Shown piece after piece: positions 44,703 to 54,117 of a stretch of DNA of 64,000 nt. The notes under the pieces are model-generated. The model did no database searches. It was not told where the DNA came from and saw only the letters and a program-made list of their open reading frames with translations. Each line of letters opens with the position of its first letter. Position 1 is the stretch's first letter. The position numbers and the translations under genes are program-made. Origin of the DNA: Pseudaquidulcibacter sp041917055 (GTDB taxonomy: Bacteria > Pseudomonadota > Alphaproteobacteria > Caulobacterales > Aquidulcibacteraceae); NCBI GenBank assembly GCA_041917055.1, contig JAYRYJ010000006.1:62001-126000 (forward strand), given 5' to 3'.

Positions 44703-45380
44703 TTAGGATTCGACCAAATGCCCATCTTCGATGCGCACTATCCTATCCATTTTATCAGCGAGTTCTAGATTGTGCGTTCCGACCAAAGCGGCAATGTTTT
44801 CGTTTTTGGCGAGATTGGAAAAAAATTCAAAAACATGCCCCGAAGTATTGGGGTCAAGATTGCCCGTCGGTTCGTCGGCAAGCAATAGAATTGGGCGATT
44901 TGCCAATGCGCGCCCTATCGCCACCCTTTGTTGTTCCCCACCGGATAATTGCGCAGGCTTATGTGTCATGCGCGCGGCAAGCCCCAAAATATCCAATAAT
45001 TCTTCGGCACGCGCCAATGCCTTCACCAATGAAACGCCATTAAGCATCATTGGCAAAGCGATATTTTCACGCGCATCAAACTCGGGCAATAGATTGTGAA
45101 ATTGATAGACAAAACCCAATTTTTGGCGGCGTATCATTGTTCTTTGATTATCATCAAATTTGGTGACATTTTCGCCATCAATAAAAATTTCACCGCTTTG
45201 AATTTCTTCTAAAAGTCCGGCGGAATGCAAAAGCGACGATTTCCCCGACCCAGAAGGCCCGACGAGACCGACAATTTCACCGGGCTTAATTTTCAAATCC
45301 AAATCGCGCAAAACTTCTAATTCGCCGGCAAGGGTTTTATAGACCCGTCTTAGGCCCTTGATTTCGAGGACATTATTCAT
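44703..45380 (-). CDS. lolD: lipoprotein-releasing ABC transporter ATPase LolD
   Basis: 225 residues. Walker A GPSGSGKSS, Q-loop YQFHNLLPEFDA (the LLPEF is typical of LolD), signature LSGGEQQRVAIGRAL, Walker B LLLADEPTGNLD, and switch His in GTHNLEL. It powers release of outer-membrane lipoproteins from the inner membrane. Its start overlaps the lolC stop by 8 bp. Confidence 0.95.
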   Translation of the reverse strand: MNNVLEIKGLRRVYKTLAGELEVLRDLDLKIKPGEIVGLVGPSGSGKSSLLHSAGLLEEIQSGEIFIDGENVTKFDDNQRTMIRRQKLGFVYQFHNLLPEFDARENIALPMMLNGVSLVKALARAEELLDILGLAARMTHKPAQLSGGEQQRVAIGRALANRPILLLADEPTGNLDPNTSGHVFEFFSNLAKNENIAALVGTHNLELADKMDRIVRIEDGHLVES

Positions 45381-46647
45381 AACGCAATGCCTCCACCGGA
45401 TCGAGTTTGGCGGCGCGAATAGCAGGCGGCAAAGTCACCAAAATACTCATTAAAAGCGCAAAACCTGAAGTAATCCAAACTTCGGGCCATTCAACATGGG
45501 CCGGAATTTGCGATAGGAAATAAACTTCAGAAGGAAAAACCGGACCAAAAATTGCCTCAACACCTTTTTGGATAGCTTTAATATTTACGCAAAATAATGT
45601 TCCCGCGACAATCCCGCAAATTGTTCCCAAAACCCCGATACTTGCGCCGATAAGAATAAAAATTCGGGTGATTGAAGCGCGCGTAGCGCCCATAGTTCTC
45701 AAAACTGCAATATCGCGGCCTTTGTTTTTGACCAACATTACAAGGCCGGAAATAATATTAAGTGCGGCGATAATAATAAGCATCATTAGAATTAGCCGCA
45801 TCACCGCGCGTTCCGTTCCCAATGCTGAAACCAGGCTTGCCGAATGCTCTTTCCAATCGGAAACAAGGCTTTTACCCGCTAAAACGCCGATTTGATCGAT
45901 AATATGGGCCATATCGTCAGGCTTTTCGACGCGACCTTCAAGCATATCGACCACTTCGCCGCGACCCAAAAATGCCTGCGCCTGTTCGATTGGCATATAG
46001 ATAAGCAATTTGTCATATTCGCTCATGCCAATATCAAAAATCGCGCCGACTTTATATTCCTTAGAGCGCGGAACAATGCCAAAAGGCGTTTGCGCACCTT
46101 CGGGCGTTAGCAGAGTTACATAATCCCCCGCCAAAACGCCTAAATCAGCCGCAAGAGAAGAACCAATTGCAACTTCATCACCGCCAAATTCACCTTTTCC
46201 GAAATTCTCGAGGCTGCCGGAAACAATAGTTTGCGAAACCATTTTGAGCGCAAGAAAATCATCACGCGACATGCCCATAATCATGCCACCGCGCGCAGCA
46301 TAACCTTCGGCACCAACCGCCAAAACTTGACCTTGTACTAATGGATAAATGGTTTTCATGCCTTGGATTTTGCGTGCTTCGGTCTGTATATTCGTTACCA
46401 AGCCCTTTGGCATTCCACGCGTATCGACATAGACATGACCATTGACGCCCAAAATGCGATCAAGCAATTCGGTGCGAAAACCATTCATAACGCTCATAAC
46501 AATAATCAAAACCATCACCGCAAGCATAATGCCGAAAAACGAAATGATGGAAATTAAAGTTACGCCGCCATTTTCACGACGCGTGCGTAAATAACGCATC
46601 GCAATCATGCGTTCCCAAGCACCAAATGGTTTGGCTTTTTCGCTCAT
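45373..46647 (-). CDS. lolC: lipoprotein-releasing ABC transporter permease LolC/LolE
   Basis: 424 residues with four transmembrane segments: one near the start (ISIISFFGIMLAVMVLIIVM) and three in the C-terminal FtsX domain (LILMMLIIIAALNIISGLVM, IFILIGASIGVLGTICGIV, VWITSGFALLMSILVTLPPA). A large periplasmic domain lies between. Alphaproteobacteria often carry a single LolC/E-type (LolF) permease that works as a homodimer; that is likely here as no second permease gene follows. The start overlaps proS (ATGA). Confidence 0.93.
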   Translation of the reverse strand: MSEKAKPFGAWERMIAMRYLRTRRENGGVTLISIISFFGIMLAVMVLIIVMSVMNGFRTELLDRILGVNGHVYVDTRGMPKGLVTNIQTEARKIQGMKTIYPLVQGQVLAVGAEGYAARGGMIMGMSRDDFLALKMVSQTIVSGSLENFGKGEFGGDEVAIGSSLAADLGVLAGDYVTLLTPEGAQTPFGIVPRSKEYKVGAIFDIGMSEYDKLLIYMPIEQAQAFLGRGEVVDMLEGRVEKPDDMAHIIDQIGVLAGKSLVSDWKEHSASLVSALGTERAVMRLILMMLIIIAALNIISGLVMLVKNKGRDIAVLRTMGATRASITRIFILIGASIGVLGTICGIVAGTLFCVNIKAIQKGVEAIFGPVFPSEVYFLSQIPAHVEWPEVWITSGFALLMSILVTLPPAIRAAKLDPVEALRYE

Positions 46648-47978
46648 ACGCTAAATCTTGCCATATAATCGAGGATGGAAACCTCCGTTTTTTCTTGCGT
46701 CGCGCGGTTTTTGATTTCCAAAACGCCATTTTCAACACCGCGTGGGCCAATTACAATCTGTTCCGGCACGCCAATCACATCCATTGTTGCAAATTTTGCG
46801 CCTGGTCGTTCGTCACGATCATCATAAAGCGGATCAAGGCCTGCTTTGGTCGCTTTTTCATAGATTTCGCGGCAAAGATTGTCACACGCGTCATGACCGG
46901 GTTTAAGATTAATAATGCCAAGACCGAAAGGCGCAATTTCTTTGGGCCAAATTATGCCATTATCATCATGGCTTGCCTCAATAATTGCGCCAACAAGGCG
47001 TGAAACACCAATGCCGTAAGAACCCATTTGCAGATTGGTTTCTTTACCATCTTTGCCCATTACTTTGGCTTTCATGGGGCGCGAGTATTTTTCACCGAAA
47101 AAGAAAATATGCCCGACTTCAATACCGCGACCCGTGCGGCGGCGTTCTTCCGGAACAAGATTAAATGCGGCCTCATCGTGCATTTCATCCGTTGCTGCAT
47201 AGGCCGAAATAACTTCATTCACGAGGTTTTGGCGGGTTGTGATTGATGTTTCGTCATTTTCAAAACTGATTTCAGCATTGGCCCAATCTTTATCTTCATG
47301 GACGCTGTCATAAAAAACTTCGCTTTCACCATTTTTAGCGAGAATGATAAATTCATGGCTTAAATTCCCCCCAATTGGCCCTGTTGCTGCGCGCATTGGC
47401 ACACCGCGCAGACCAAGGCGTTGGAAAGTGCGCAAATAAGCAAGGAACATTTTATTATAGGCGTCAATCGCGCCTTTTTCATCAATATCAAACGAATAGG
47501 CGTCTTTCATCAAGAATTCACGACCGCGCATAACACCAAAACGCGGACGAATTTCGTCGCGAAATTTCCATTGAATATTATAAAGATTTAACGGCAAGTC
47601 TTTGTAAGATTTGACATAAGTGCGAACCACGTCGGTAACGACTTCTTCAGCGGTTGGTCCAAATAATAATTCGCGTTCATGGCGATCTGTTATTCGCAAC
47701 ATTTCGGCACCATAATCATCATACCGACCGGATTCGCGCCATAAATCCGCACCTTGAATTGTTGGCATCAAAAGCTCAATAGCGCCGGATCTATTCTGTT
47801 CCTCACGAACAATCGCTTCAATTTTTTTCAAGACTTTTAGGCCAAACGGAAGCCAAACATAGACCCCGGCGGATTGCTGTTTAATCAAACCGGCGCGCAA
47901 CATTAATTGGTGCGAAACAATTTGTGCCTCACTTGGGGTTTCTTTCGCAACGGGTAAAAAATAGCGCGACAGGCGCAT
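46644..47978 (-). CDS. proS: prolyl-tRNA synthetase, short form without editing insert
   Basis: 444 residues. Class II core motifs: LLMPTIQGADLWRESGRYD, FGPTAEEVVTDVVR, FRDEIRPRFGVMRGREFLMKD (given in part) and GSYGIGVSRLVGAIIEA, then an anticodon-binding domain (APFGLGIINL, DDRDERPGAKFA). Typical bacterial ProRS has ~570 residues with an INS domain that removes mischarged alanine. Here that insert is missing between motifs 2 and 3, as in other alphaproteobacteria. Editing must be done in trans. Confidence 0.95.
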   Translation of the reverse strand: MRLSRYFLPVAKETPSEAQIVSHQLMLRAGLIKQQSAGVYVWLPFGLKVLKKIEAIVREEQNRSGAIELLMPTIQGADLWRESGRYDDYGAEMLRITDRHERELLFGPTAEEVVTDVVRTYVKSYKDLPLNLYNIQWKFRDEIRPRFGVMRGREFLMKDAYSFDIDEKGAIDAYNKMFLAYLRTFQRLGLRGVPMRAATGPIGGNLSHEFIILAKNGESEVFYDSVHEDKDWANAEISFENDETSITTRQNLVNEVISAYAATDEMHDEAAFNLVPEERRRTGRGIEVGHIFFFGEKYSRPMKAKVMGKDGKETNLQMGSYGIGVSRLVGAIIEASHDDNGIIWPKEIAPFGLGIINLKPGHDACDNLCREIYEKATKAGLDPLYDDRDERPGAKFATMDVIGVPEQIVIGPRGVENGVLEIKNRATQEKTEVSILDYMARFSV

Positions 47979-47988
47979 GTTTGGCCTC

Positions 47989-48225
47989 TTAAAGTTTAAT
48001 AATATTCAATAACACAAGGGCAAAGAATGTGCCCCAAATAATTGCCGCCAAAACACTCGCGACAGTAAGTTTCTTTTTCCAATCAATGTGCGACGGCGCA
48101 CTTTTCATGCTGCCTTTCACAATTTTACCGGCTTCGGCCTGCGTAGTTACGCCGATTGGGAAAGTCAAAAAAAGACTAATCCACCAAAAAATTACGAAAG
48201 TTGCGATTGCAGTAAATATATCCAT
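47989..48225 (-). CDS. DUF1467 membrane protein
   Basis: 78 residues, two transmembrane helices (ATFVIFWWISLFLTFPIGV and LTVASVLAAIIWGTFFALVL) with a central basic loop. The WWISLFLTFPIGVTTQAEAG segment is the DUF1467 hallmark. The function is unknown; the gene is nearly always found between mce and proS in alphaproteobacteria, exactly as here. Confidence 0.9.
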   Translation of the reverse strand: MDIFTAIATFVIFWWISLFLTFPIGVTTQAEAGKIVKGSMKSAPSHIDWKKKLTVASVLAAIIWGTFFALVLLNIIKL

Positions 48226-48234
48226 ACAATTATC

Positions 48235-48660
48235 TTAATGCGCTTCTTTCGGGGTTTCCATAAGTTCAATCAGCACGCCGTTGGAATTTTTCGGATGGAC
48301 GAAAATAATCAATGTGCCATGCGCGCCAATGCGGGGTTCGCCCAAAACCGTTCCGCCTTGAGAAATAATGAAATCCTTGGCTTCATAAATGTTTTCAACT
48401 TCAAAACAGACGTGGTGTTGCCCGCCATTTGGGTTTTTTTCCAAAAATTTCAAAATCGGGGATTTTTCGCCCAAAGGTTCGATTAGTTCAATTTGTGAAT
48501 TTGGGAGATTTACGAATGAGAACTTCACGCCTTGGGCTTCCATGCCGCGAATTGGCGTAATGTCTTTATCTTCAACACCATAAAGGGTTTTATAGGTTTC
48601 CCAGGCCGCTTCAATTGATGGAACGGCAATACCGATATGATTTAAGCGACCAATTTTCAT
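48235..48660 (-). CDS. mce: methylmalonyl-CoA epimerase
   Basis: 141 residues from ATG at 48660 with GAGGTG upstream; starts at 48678 and 48672 are in frame but overlap rnj. It interconverts (R)- and (S)-methylmalonyl-CoA. The vicinal-oxygen-chelate fold is clear: LNHIGIAVPSIEAAWETYK, metal-binding QHHVCFEVENI and the final Glu in NGVLIELMETP. It links propionyl-CoA breakdown to the TCA cycle. Confidence 0.95.
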   Translation of the reverse strand: MKIGRLNHIGIAVPSIEAAWETYKTLYGVEDKDITPIRGMEAQGVKFSFVNLPNSQIELIEPLGEKSPILKFLEKNPNGGQHHVCFEVENIYEAKDFIISQGGTVLGEPRIGAHGTLIIFVHPKNSNGVLIELMETPKEAH

Positions 48661-48668
48661 TTTGCACC

Positions 48669-50345
48669 TCATACACACATGATCATTACTTCAATCATCG
48701 GCTTTTTGTTCAAAAGTGCGAATGATTGTTTTCTGATGGCACGCATTACTATATCTTCGGCTAAATCTTCATCTAGTCTTTCGTCTTTTTTCAATTTTAA
48801 AAGTGAAATTTCAGCAATTTTGGCAATTGCGTCATGGATTCTATCACTTTGTTCGTCATTCTTGAAAGCAACGCCGCGTGACCGAACGTCAGGGCCACCT
48901 ATAATATTGCCTTTGAAATCAAGACTCATGGCGACCATAAAATAACCATTCTCGCCAATTCTCTGGCGCTCTTTCATTATTTCTGAACCGTCGGAAACGA
49001 AATTATTGCCGTCAATATAAAGTCTTCCCGACGGCACTTCATCAATAACCCGCGGGCCATTCGGCGCAATTTCAATCATATGACCATTTTGCGGCGCAAT
49101 TGATTTTTCGATTTGTAGGGTTTTCGCAAATTTCGCGTGTTCAATAATATGGCGACGTTCACCATGTGTCGGGATTGCCATTTTAGGCCGCACAATTCCA
49201 TACATTGTCGCTAATTCATCGCGGCACGGGTGACCTGAAACATGGATTGGACGGTCATGCGCGGTAATGACATTCACGTCTTTCAAAATGAATTTATTGA
49301 TTAAATCATAAATATCACGTTCATTGCCCGGAATTTCGCGCGATGAGAATAGAACACTATCGCCCTTTTTTAATTTAAGGTGCGGATGAGTCCCTTCGGC
49401 AATGCGCGCCAAAGCAGCGCGTTTTTCGCCTTGCGAACCGGTGCACAGATAAAGGATTTCATTATCGTCATAATCACGGGCCTTTTCGGGTTCGATGAAC
49501 CCAATATCGCCAATAATTCCGGTTCTGCGCGCCGCATTGGCGATGCGTACCATCGACCGACCCATTAAGCAGACTTTGCGCCCCGCCTTGCCCGCCGCCT
49601 CAATAGCTGAACAAACCCGCGCGACATTTGATGCGAAACAGGCCAAAGCGACTTTTCCATTTTGTTCAGCAATTACTTTTACCAATTCGTCGCGAACTCT
49701 GGCTTCAGACCCACTTTCGCCATTGACGAAAACATTGGTTGAATCGCAAACCATTGCCTCAATGCCGCTTTGCGACAAGATTTTTAGACGTTCAAAATCA
49801 GTGGTTTCGCCGATTAATGGCGTCGGGTCTATTTTCCAATCGCCGGTATGGAAAACATTTCCCAATTCGGTTGAAATAATCAAACCGTTGGGTTCGGCAA
49901 TCGAATGGGTGATTGTAATAAATTCAATTCCAAACGGCCCGATTTTAAGTTTTCCCTTCAAAGGCACAATATTTAATTCAACATTATCGATTAAATTATG
50001 CTCGCGCAATTTGTCTTTAATTAATTCGGCGGTGAATGCGGTCGCATACATTGGCGCTTCGATAAAAGGCCATAAGAAAGGCAATGCGCCTATATGATCC
50101 TCATGCGCGTGTGTAAGAATAATCGCGAGTATATCGTCCTTAATTGATTTAACGAATTCAGGATCGGGAATGATAATTTCAACGCCTGGAATATGTTCTT
50201 CGGACGCAAAGGTTACGCCGCAATCGACAATAATCCATTGCCTTTGTTCCTCAGGACCAAAGCCATAGAGATTGAGATTCATGCCGATTTCGTTTGACCC
50301 GCCCAATGGGAGATAGACGAATTGATTTTGTGCTGATTTTGCCAC
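48669..50345 (-). CDS. rnj: ribonuclease J
   Basis: 558 residues, metallo-beta-lactamase/beta-CASP nuclease with 5'-3' exo- and endoribonuclease activity. Motifs: LTHAHEDHIGALPFLW (HxHxDH), FHTGDWKIDPTP, the CASP Ser/Lys region FSSREIPGNE, and HVSGHPCRDELATMY with the motif C histidine in AIPTHGERRH. RNase J is the main 5' exonuclease in alphaproteobacteria. The C-terminal domain is present. Confidence 0.96.
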   Translation of the reverse strand: MAKSAQNQFVYLPLGGSNEIGMNLNLYGFGPEEQRQWIIVDCGVTFASEEHIPGVEIIIPDPEFVKSIKDDILAIILTHAHEDHIGALPFLWPFIEAPMYATAFTAELIKDKLREHNLIDNVELNIVPLKGKLKIGPFGIEFITITHSIAEPNGLIISTELGNVFHTGDWKIDPTPLIGETTDFERLKILSQSGIEAMVCDSTNVFVNGESGSEARVRDELVKVIAEQNGKVALACFASNVARVCSAIEAAGKAGRKVCLMGRSMVRIANAARRTGIIGDIGFIEPEKARDYDDNEILYLCTGSQGEKRAALARIAEGTHPHLKLKKGDSVLFSSREIPGNERDIYDLINKFILKDVNVITAHDRPIHVSGHPCRDELATMYGIVRPKMAIPTHGERRHIIEHAKFAKTLQIEKSIAPQNGHMIEIAPNGPRVIDEVPSGRLYIDGNNFVSDGSEIMKERQRIGENGYFMVAMSLDFKGNIIGGPDVRSRGVAFKNDEQSDRIHDAIAKIAEISLLKLKKDERLDEDLAEDIVMRAIRKQSFALLNKKPMIEVMIMCV

Positions 50346-50525
50346 TTTTTATGCCGTTTTTGGCTGCATAACGGGTTTTGCGAATAATGCAAGGGGTCGA
50401 GATAAAGCGAAATAATCGCATTGCCAAACTCATTGAGGAAGCGCGTGCTAATTTCATGAAAATTTATCTGCGCATTCAAGCGATTAATTACTAATCATTA
50501 ACTATGTTCGGTGCAAATAGGTGTC

Positions 50526-51245
50526 ATGCCATCACCTTATTCTGTACTTGGTATCCCACAAGGCGCTGACCCGCAAGAGGCCAGACGCGCCTTTCGTTCC
50601 ATTGCAAAAGCTTTCCACCCCGACATAAACCCTGACCCTGATGCCAAAGCCTTTTTTATTGAGGCGCGCAATGCATTGCGTGAAATTACGGGTGCGGTTG
50701 CGTCTGCGGATCGGGAAGCAAGTAATAATCGGGTTAAAACCATGCCTGAAATTGAACTCCCTATTTCCATTTGGACCGCAGCCCAAGGTGGCGCCATTAA
50801 GGGCGAATGCCGCTATGGCAAAGCCACAATTAAAGTCCCAAGCAATACGCGCGATGGTGATAGAATCCTTACCAATATTGGCGGCAAAAGCGTTGCATGC
50901 ATAGTTCGCGTTATGGAGACTGAAGGCTTTCGTGCCGAAGGCGGCGATATTTCATCAATGTTGCGAATTTCTATGACCCAAGCAAATAAAGGCGGTTTTG
51001 CTGATATTGATACGCCGATTGGGAAATTACGTGTCAAACTTCCACCCAATACGCCCGATGGCGCTAGACTTAAAATTGAGGGCAAAGGCTTTGGCGGCAA
51101 TGAAAACCGTCGAACCGGCGATATGTATTTGGATGTTTCGATAATTGAGACTGTCACAGATAAAGCCGTTTCGGCACTTGACAAAATTCTTGCCGCTGCA
51201 CGCCGTCCAAGAGCGAATTCCACATTCGGAAAAAAACGCGCCTGA
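50526..51245 (+). CDS. DnaJ-like co-chaperone without zinc finger
   Basis: About 239 residues from ATG at 50526 with ATAGGTG upstream; a GTG at 50511 is in frame. A J domain at residues 1-65 carries the HPD motif (FHPDINPDPD). The linker is short, and the rest is the substrate-binding double beta-barrel (ELPISIWTAAQGG ... IKVPSNTRDGD, VKLPPNTPDGARLKIEGKGF). No CxxCxGxG repeats exist, so it is CbpA-like, not full DnaJ. It should stimulate DnaK. Confidence 0.9.
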   Translation: MPSPYSVLGIPQGADPQEARRAFRSIAKAFHPDINPDPDAKAFFIEARNALREITGAVASADREASNNRVKTMPEIELPISIWTAAQGGAIKGECRYGKATIKVPSNTRDGDRILTNIGGKSVACIVRVMETEGFRAEGGDISSMLRISMTQANKGGFADIDTPIGKLRVKLPPNTPDGARLKIEGKGFGGNENRRTGDMYLDVSIIETVTDKAVSALDKILAAARRPRANSTFGKKRA

Positions 51246-51303
51246 TTATTGACGCGACAATTTCCCATATTGAATCAATAAGAAAAGCCTCTATTTAGAT
51301 AAT

Positions 51304-52023
51304 ATGGAAGCGATTCGCGACGCATCAACTTTGATGTTGGTGACAAAGGCCTATATCGGCCTAAATACATTTATGGTTAAGCGCAATATTACTTTGGCGT
51401 TTGCCTCCGGCAATTTTGTGTTCCCGGGTGGCGCACACCATGAGGCCGATTATGAGATTGCGAAGACGGAAGCAGATTTTCCAAAAATCGCCGCTATTCG
51501 CGAGTGTTTTGAGGAATCCGGAATCCTATTGGGCAAAATCGGCGACCAAAAAATCTATGATAAATTCCGCCTTGAATTGAATTTGCGGCGCGAAATCAAT
51601 AAAAACCCGCGAATTTTTGATGATTTCCTCAATGCCAATAAGATTGAATTAGAAATTCCATTATTGCGTAAAGTTGCGGTTTGGATTCCGCCTTTTGGAA
51701 TTAAGCGTCGCTATCGCACTTGGTTCTACATTGCCTGCCTTGAAGAAAAGCCGCGTCATTTGATCGATGGTTTTGAAATTACTGAGGCTGAATGGGTGGA
51801 CCCAATCGCAGCTTTAGAAGATGCAAGACGAGGCACGAAGTCCATGATGTTTCCAACGCGCGCCCATCTTTCGTTTTTGACAAAATTCGATAATTTCGAA
51901 GAGATTTACTCATTTTTGGACACGCACCCAACACCAACCATCGAGCCGGAAAAAATTATTAATGACGCGGGCACGAAGCTATCGATTAAGGATTGTGAGT
52001 TTTATCCGTATCACGAGGAATAG
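51304..52023 (+). CDS. NUDIX hydrolase, NUDT19-like
   Basis: 239 residues. The NUDIX box is split by a ~15-residue insertion: GGAHHEADY, insertion, then AIRECFEESGILLG supplying RECFEESG. Such an insert is typical of NUDT19/RP2-type enzymes, several of which cleave CoA and its esters. The N-terminal TLMLVTK fits that group too. The substrate is unproven. Confidence 0.8.
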   Translation: MEAIRDASTLMLVTKAYIGLNTFMVKRNITLAFASGNFVFPGGAHHEADYEIAKTEADFPKIAAIRECFEESGILLGKIGDQKIYDKFRLELNLRREINKNPRIFDDFLNANKIELEIPLLRKVAVWIPPFGIKRRYRTWFYIACLEEKPRHLIDGFEITEAEWVDPIAALEDARRGTKSMMFPTRAHLSFLTKFDNFEEIYSFLDTHPTPTIEPEKIINDAGTKLSIKDCEFYPYHEE

Positions 52024-52091
52024 CGCCTTTACCAAACGGAAATAATGATTTACTCAAATTATGGCGTTGCAAAAAAGCTGGGGGAAACTTT

Positions 52092-52964
52092 ATGAGCGCA
52101 TTGACAAAACCGCAAAACCCAACGGTTTCGACCGAATGGCTTGCAAAGCATATTAATAGTCCTGATATTCATTTGATTGATGCCACTTGGTTCATGCCAA
52201 ATGCCAATCGAAATGCACGCGAAGAATATGAAAATTGCCATATTGAAGGCGCAGTCTTTTTTGACATTGACGAAATCGCCAATACCGACACTTCTTTGCC
52301 GCACATGGTTCCAAGTCCTGAAAAATTCGCCTCACGCGCGCGCTCTTTGGGTTTGGGTGATGGCGTTCGCGCGGTCGTATATGATTCCCATGGTATTTTT
52401 TCGGCACCGCGCGTTTGGTGGATGCTTAGATTGATGGGGCACGAGGATGTTGTAGTTCTTGATGGCGGCCTTAAAAAATGGCTCGCAGAAGGACGACCGA
52501 TTGATGATATGAAACCAATGCGTCGCGAAAGACATTTCACCGCTAGATATAGAAACGATTTAATCAAGGATTTCTATCAAGTTCTACGCGCAAGCGAAAC
52601 CTCAAAAGCGCAAATCATAGATGCGCGCGCACCTGGGCGCTTTATGGGCACTGAAAAAGAACCGCGTCCCGAACTGAATTCTGGGCATATTCCTAATTCC
52701 TTCAATATGCATTATGCCAAATTAATCAATGAAGATGGGACTCTAAAATCAAATGATGAGATTGAGGCATTATTTGCACATATCGGAATTGATTTTCAAA
52801 AGCCGTTAATTACGACTTGCGGCTCTGGCATAACCGCATGTATTCTCGCGCTTGCATTATTTGCAGTCGGCAAAGAGGATGTCGCGGTTTATGACGGCTC
52901 GTGGGCCGAATGGGGTGCACGCGATGATGCACCGATTGAAGGGGCCAATCTTGAAGCAATTTGA
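52092..52964 (+). CDS. sseA: 3-mercaptopyruvate sulfurtransferase
   Basis: 290 residues with two rhodanese domains. The catalytic loop is CGSGITACI near residue 242, and the Gly-Ser-Gly-Ile/Val-Thr pattern is typical for mercaptopyruvate over thiosulfate. N-terminal segment STEWLAKHINSPDIHLIDATW and DSHGIFSAPRVWWMLRLMGH fit well. It overlaps metC, suggesting sulfur amino acid breakdown and recycling. Confidence 0.94.
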   Translation: MSALTKPQNPTVSTEWLAKHINSPDIHLIDATWFMPNANRNAREEYENCHIEGAVFFDIDEIANTDTSLPHMVPSPEKFASRARSLGLGDGVRAVVYDSHGIFSAPRVWWMLRLMGHEDVVVLDGGLKKWLAEGRPIDDMKPMRRERHFTARYRNDLIKDFYQVLRASETSKAQIIDARAPGRFMGTEKEPRPELNSGHIPNSFNMHYAKLINEDGTLKSNDEIEALFAHIGIDFQKPLITTCGSGITACILALALFAVGKEDVAVYDGSWAEWGARDDAPIEGANLEAI

Positions 52965-54117
52965 CGCCAAAATCGATACAATTCTTACTCAAACAGGCCG
53001 CGCCCCCAAAAAACATGAGAATTTCGTAAATCCGCCAATCCAACGCGGCTCGACTATTCTTTTCGACAAAGCCGAAGACCTTTATTCGCATACGGGGAAA
53101 TCTTATGGGCTTGAAGGTGCTTCGGCGCATGATTTTTTATGCGATGCTTTGAATGAATTGATGGGGGGAACGGGCACGATTCTTTGTCCTTCCGGACTAA
53201 GCGCAATCACCACCACTCTCTTGGCACTTTTGAAATCCGGTGACCATTTATTATTAAGTGATAGTGTTTATGGCCCCACACGGCGCTTTGCCACCGAATT
53301 TTTGAAAGATTTGGGTATTGAATGCGAATTTTATGATCCGCGAATTGGTGGCGATATTGAAACGCTTTTTAGGGCCAATACTAAGCTAATAATGTTGGAA
53401 AGCCCCGGTTCTTTGACATTGGAATTACAAGACATTCCGGCAATTGTTGAAAAAGCAAAGGCCCAAAAAATCCTTACCGCAATTGATGATACGTGGTCGG
53501 CGGGCATCTATATGCTCCCGCTAAAAATGGGTGTTGATATTTCCATTCAAGCCTTGACCAAATATCAAGGCGGGCATTCCGATGTTTTATTGGGTTCGGT
53601 AACAACCAATTGCGAAAAGATTTTGGCGCAATTAAAAAAGACGCATTTAAACCTTGGCCTTGGGACATCTGCGGAAGACGCATGGTTATGTCTGCGCGGA
53701 ATGAAAACTATGAAATTGCGCATGGATCATTGCGACACAAAAGCGCGTGAACTGGCATTATTTTTGAAAGGCCGGTCGGAAATTGACGAAATAATTCACC
53801 CCGCACTTGAACATTCGCCCGACTATAAGATTTTCCAACGGGATTTTAGCGGCGCCGGCGCTTTGTTTTCTATTGTTTTGAATAGGAAATTTACCACCCA
53901 AGATGTAAACCGAATGCTTAATTCCATGACTATGTTCGGCAAGGGGTTTTCATGGGGCGGCTATGAAAGCCTTGTAATTCCTTGCACGCCACAATTGAAT
54001 CGTCAATTCGGGAATTGGAAAACCAAAGGCCAATTAATTCGTTTTTCAATCGGGCTGGAAAATATCGAGGATTTGAAATCTGATTTGATGCGTGGCTTGG
54101 CTGCACTAAACGCCTAA
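52951..54117 (+). CDS. metC: cystathionine beta-lyase
   Basis: About 388 residues from TTG at 52951 with AAGGGG six nt upstream, overlapping the sseA stop by 14 bp; starts further upstream lie deep in sseA. It splits cystathionine to homocysteine, pyruvate and ammonia. PLP lysine in LTKYQGGHSDVLLG, NPPIQRGSTI at the N-terminus, and YGLEGASAHDFL. The end overlaps the kamA-like gene tail by 12 bp (convergent). Confidence 0.93.
   Translation: MKQFDAKIDTILTQTGRAPKKHENFVNPPIQRGSTILFDKAEDLYSHTGKSYGLEGASAHDFLCDALNELMGGTGTILCPSGLSAITTTLLALLKSGDHLLLSDSVYGPTRRFATEFLKDLGIECEFYDPRIGGDIETLFRANTKLIMLESPGSLTLELQDIPAIVEKAKAQKILTAIDDTWSAGIYMLPLKMGVDISIQALTKYQGGHSDVLLGSVTTNCEKILAQLKKTHLNLGLGTSAEDAWLCLRGMKTMKLRMDHCDTKARELALFLKGRSEIDEIIHPALEHSPDYKIFQRDFSGAGALFSIVLNRKFTTQDVNRMLNSMTMFGKGFSWGGYESLVIPCTPQLNRQFGNWKTKGQLIRFSIGLENIEDLKSDLMRGLAALNA

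Noticed and set aside
50387..50494. 35-codon plus frame between rnj and the dnaJ-like gene
   Set aside because: No clear ribosome-binding site, and the opposite strand is equally open; coding cannot be supported.
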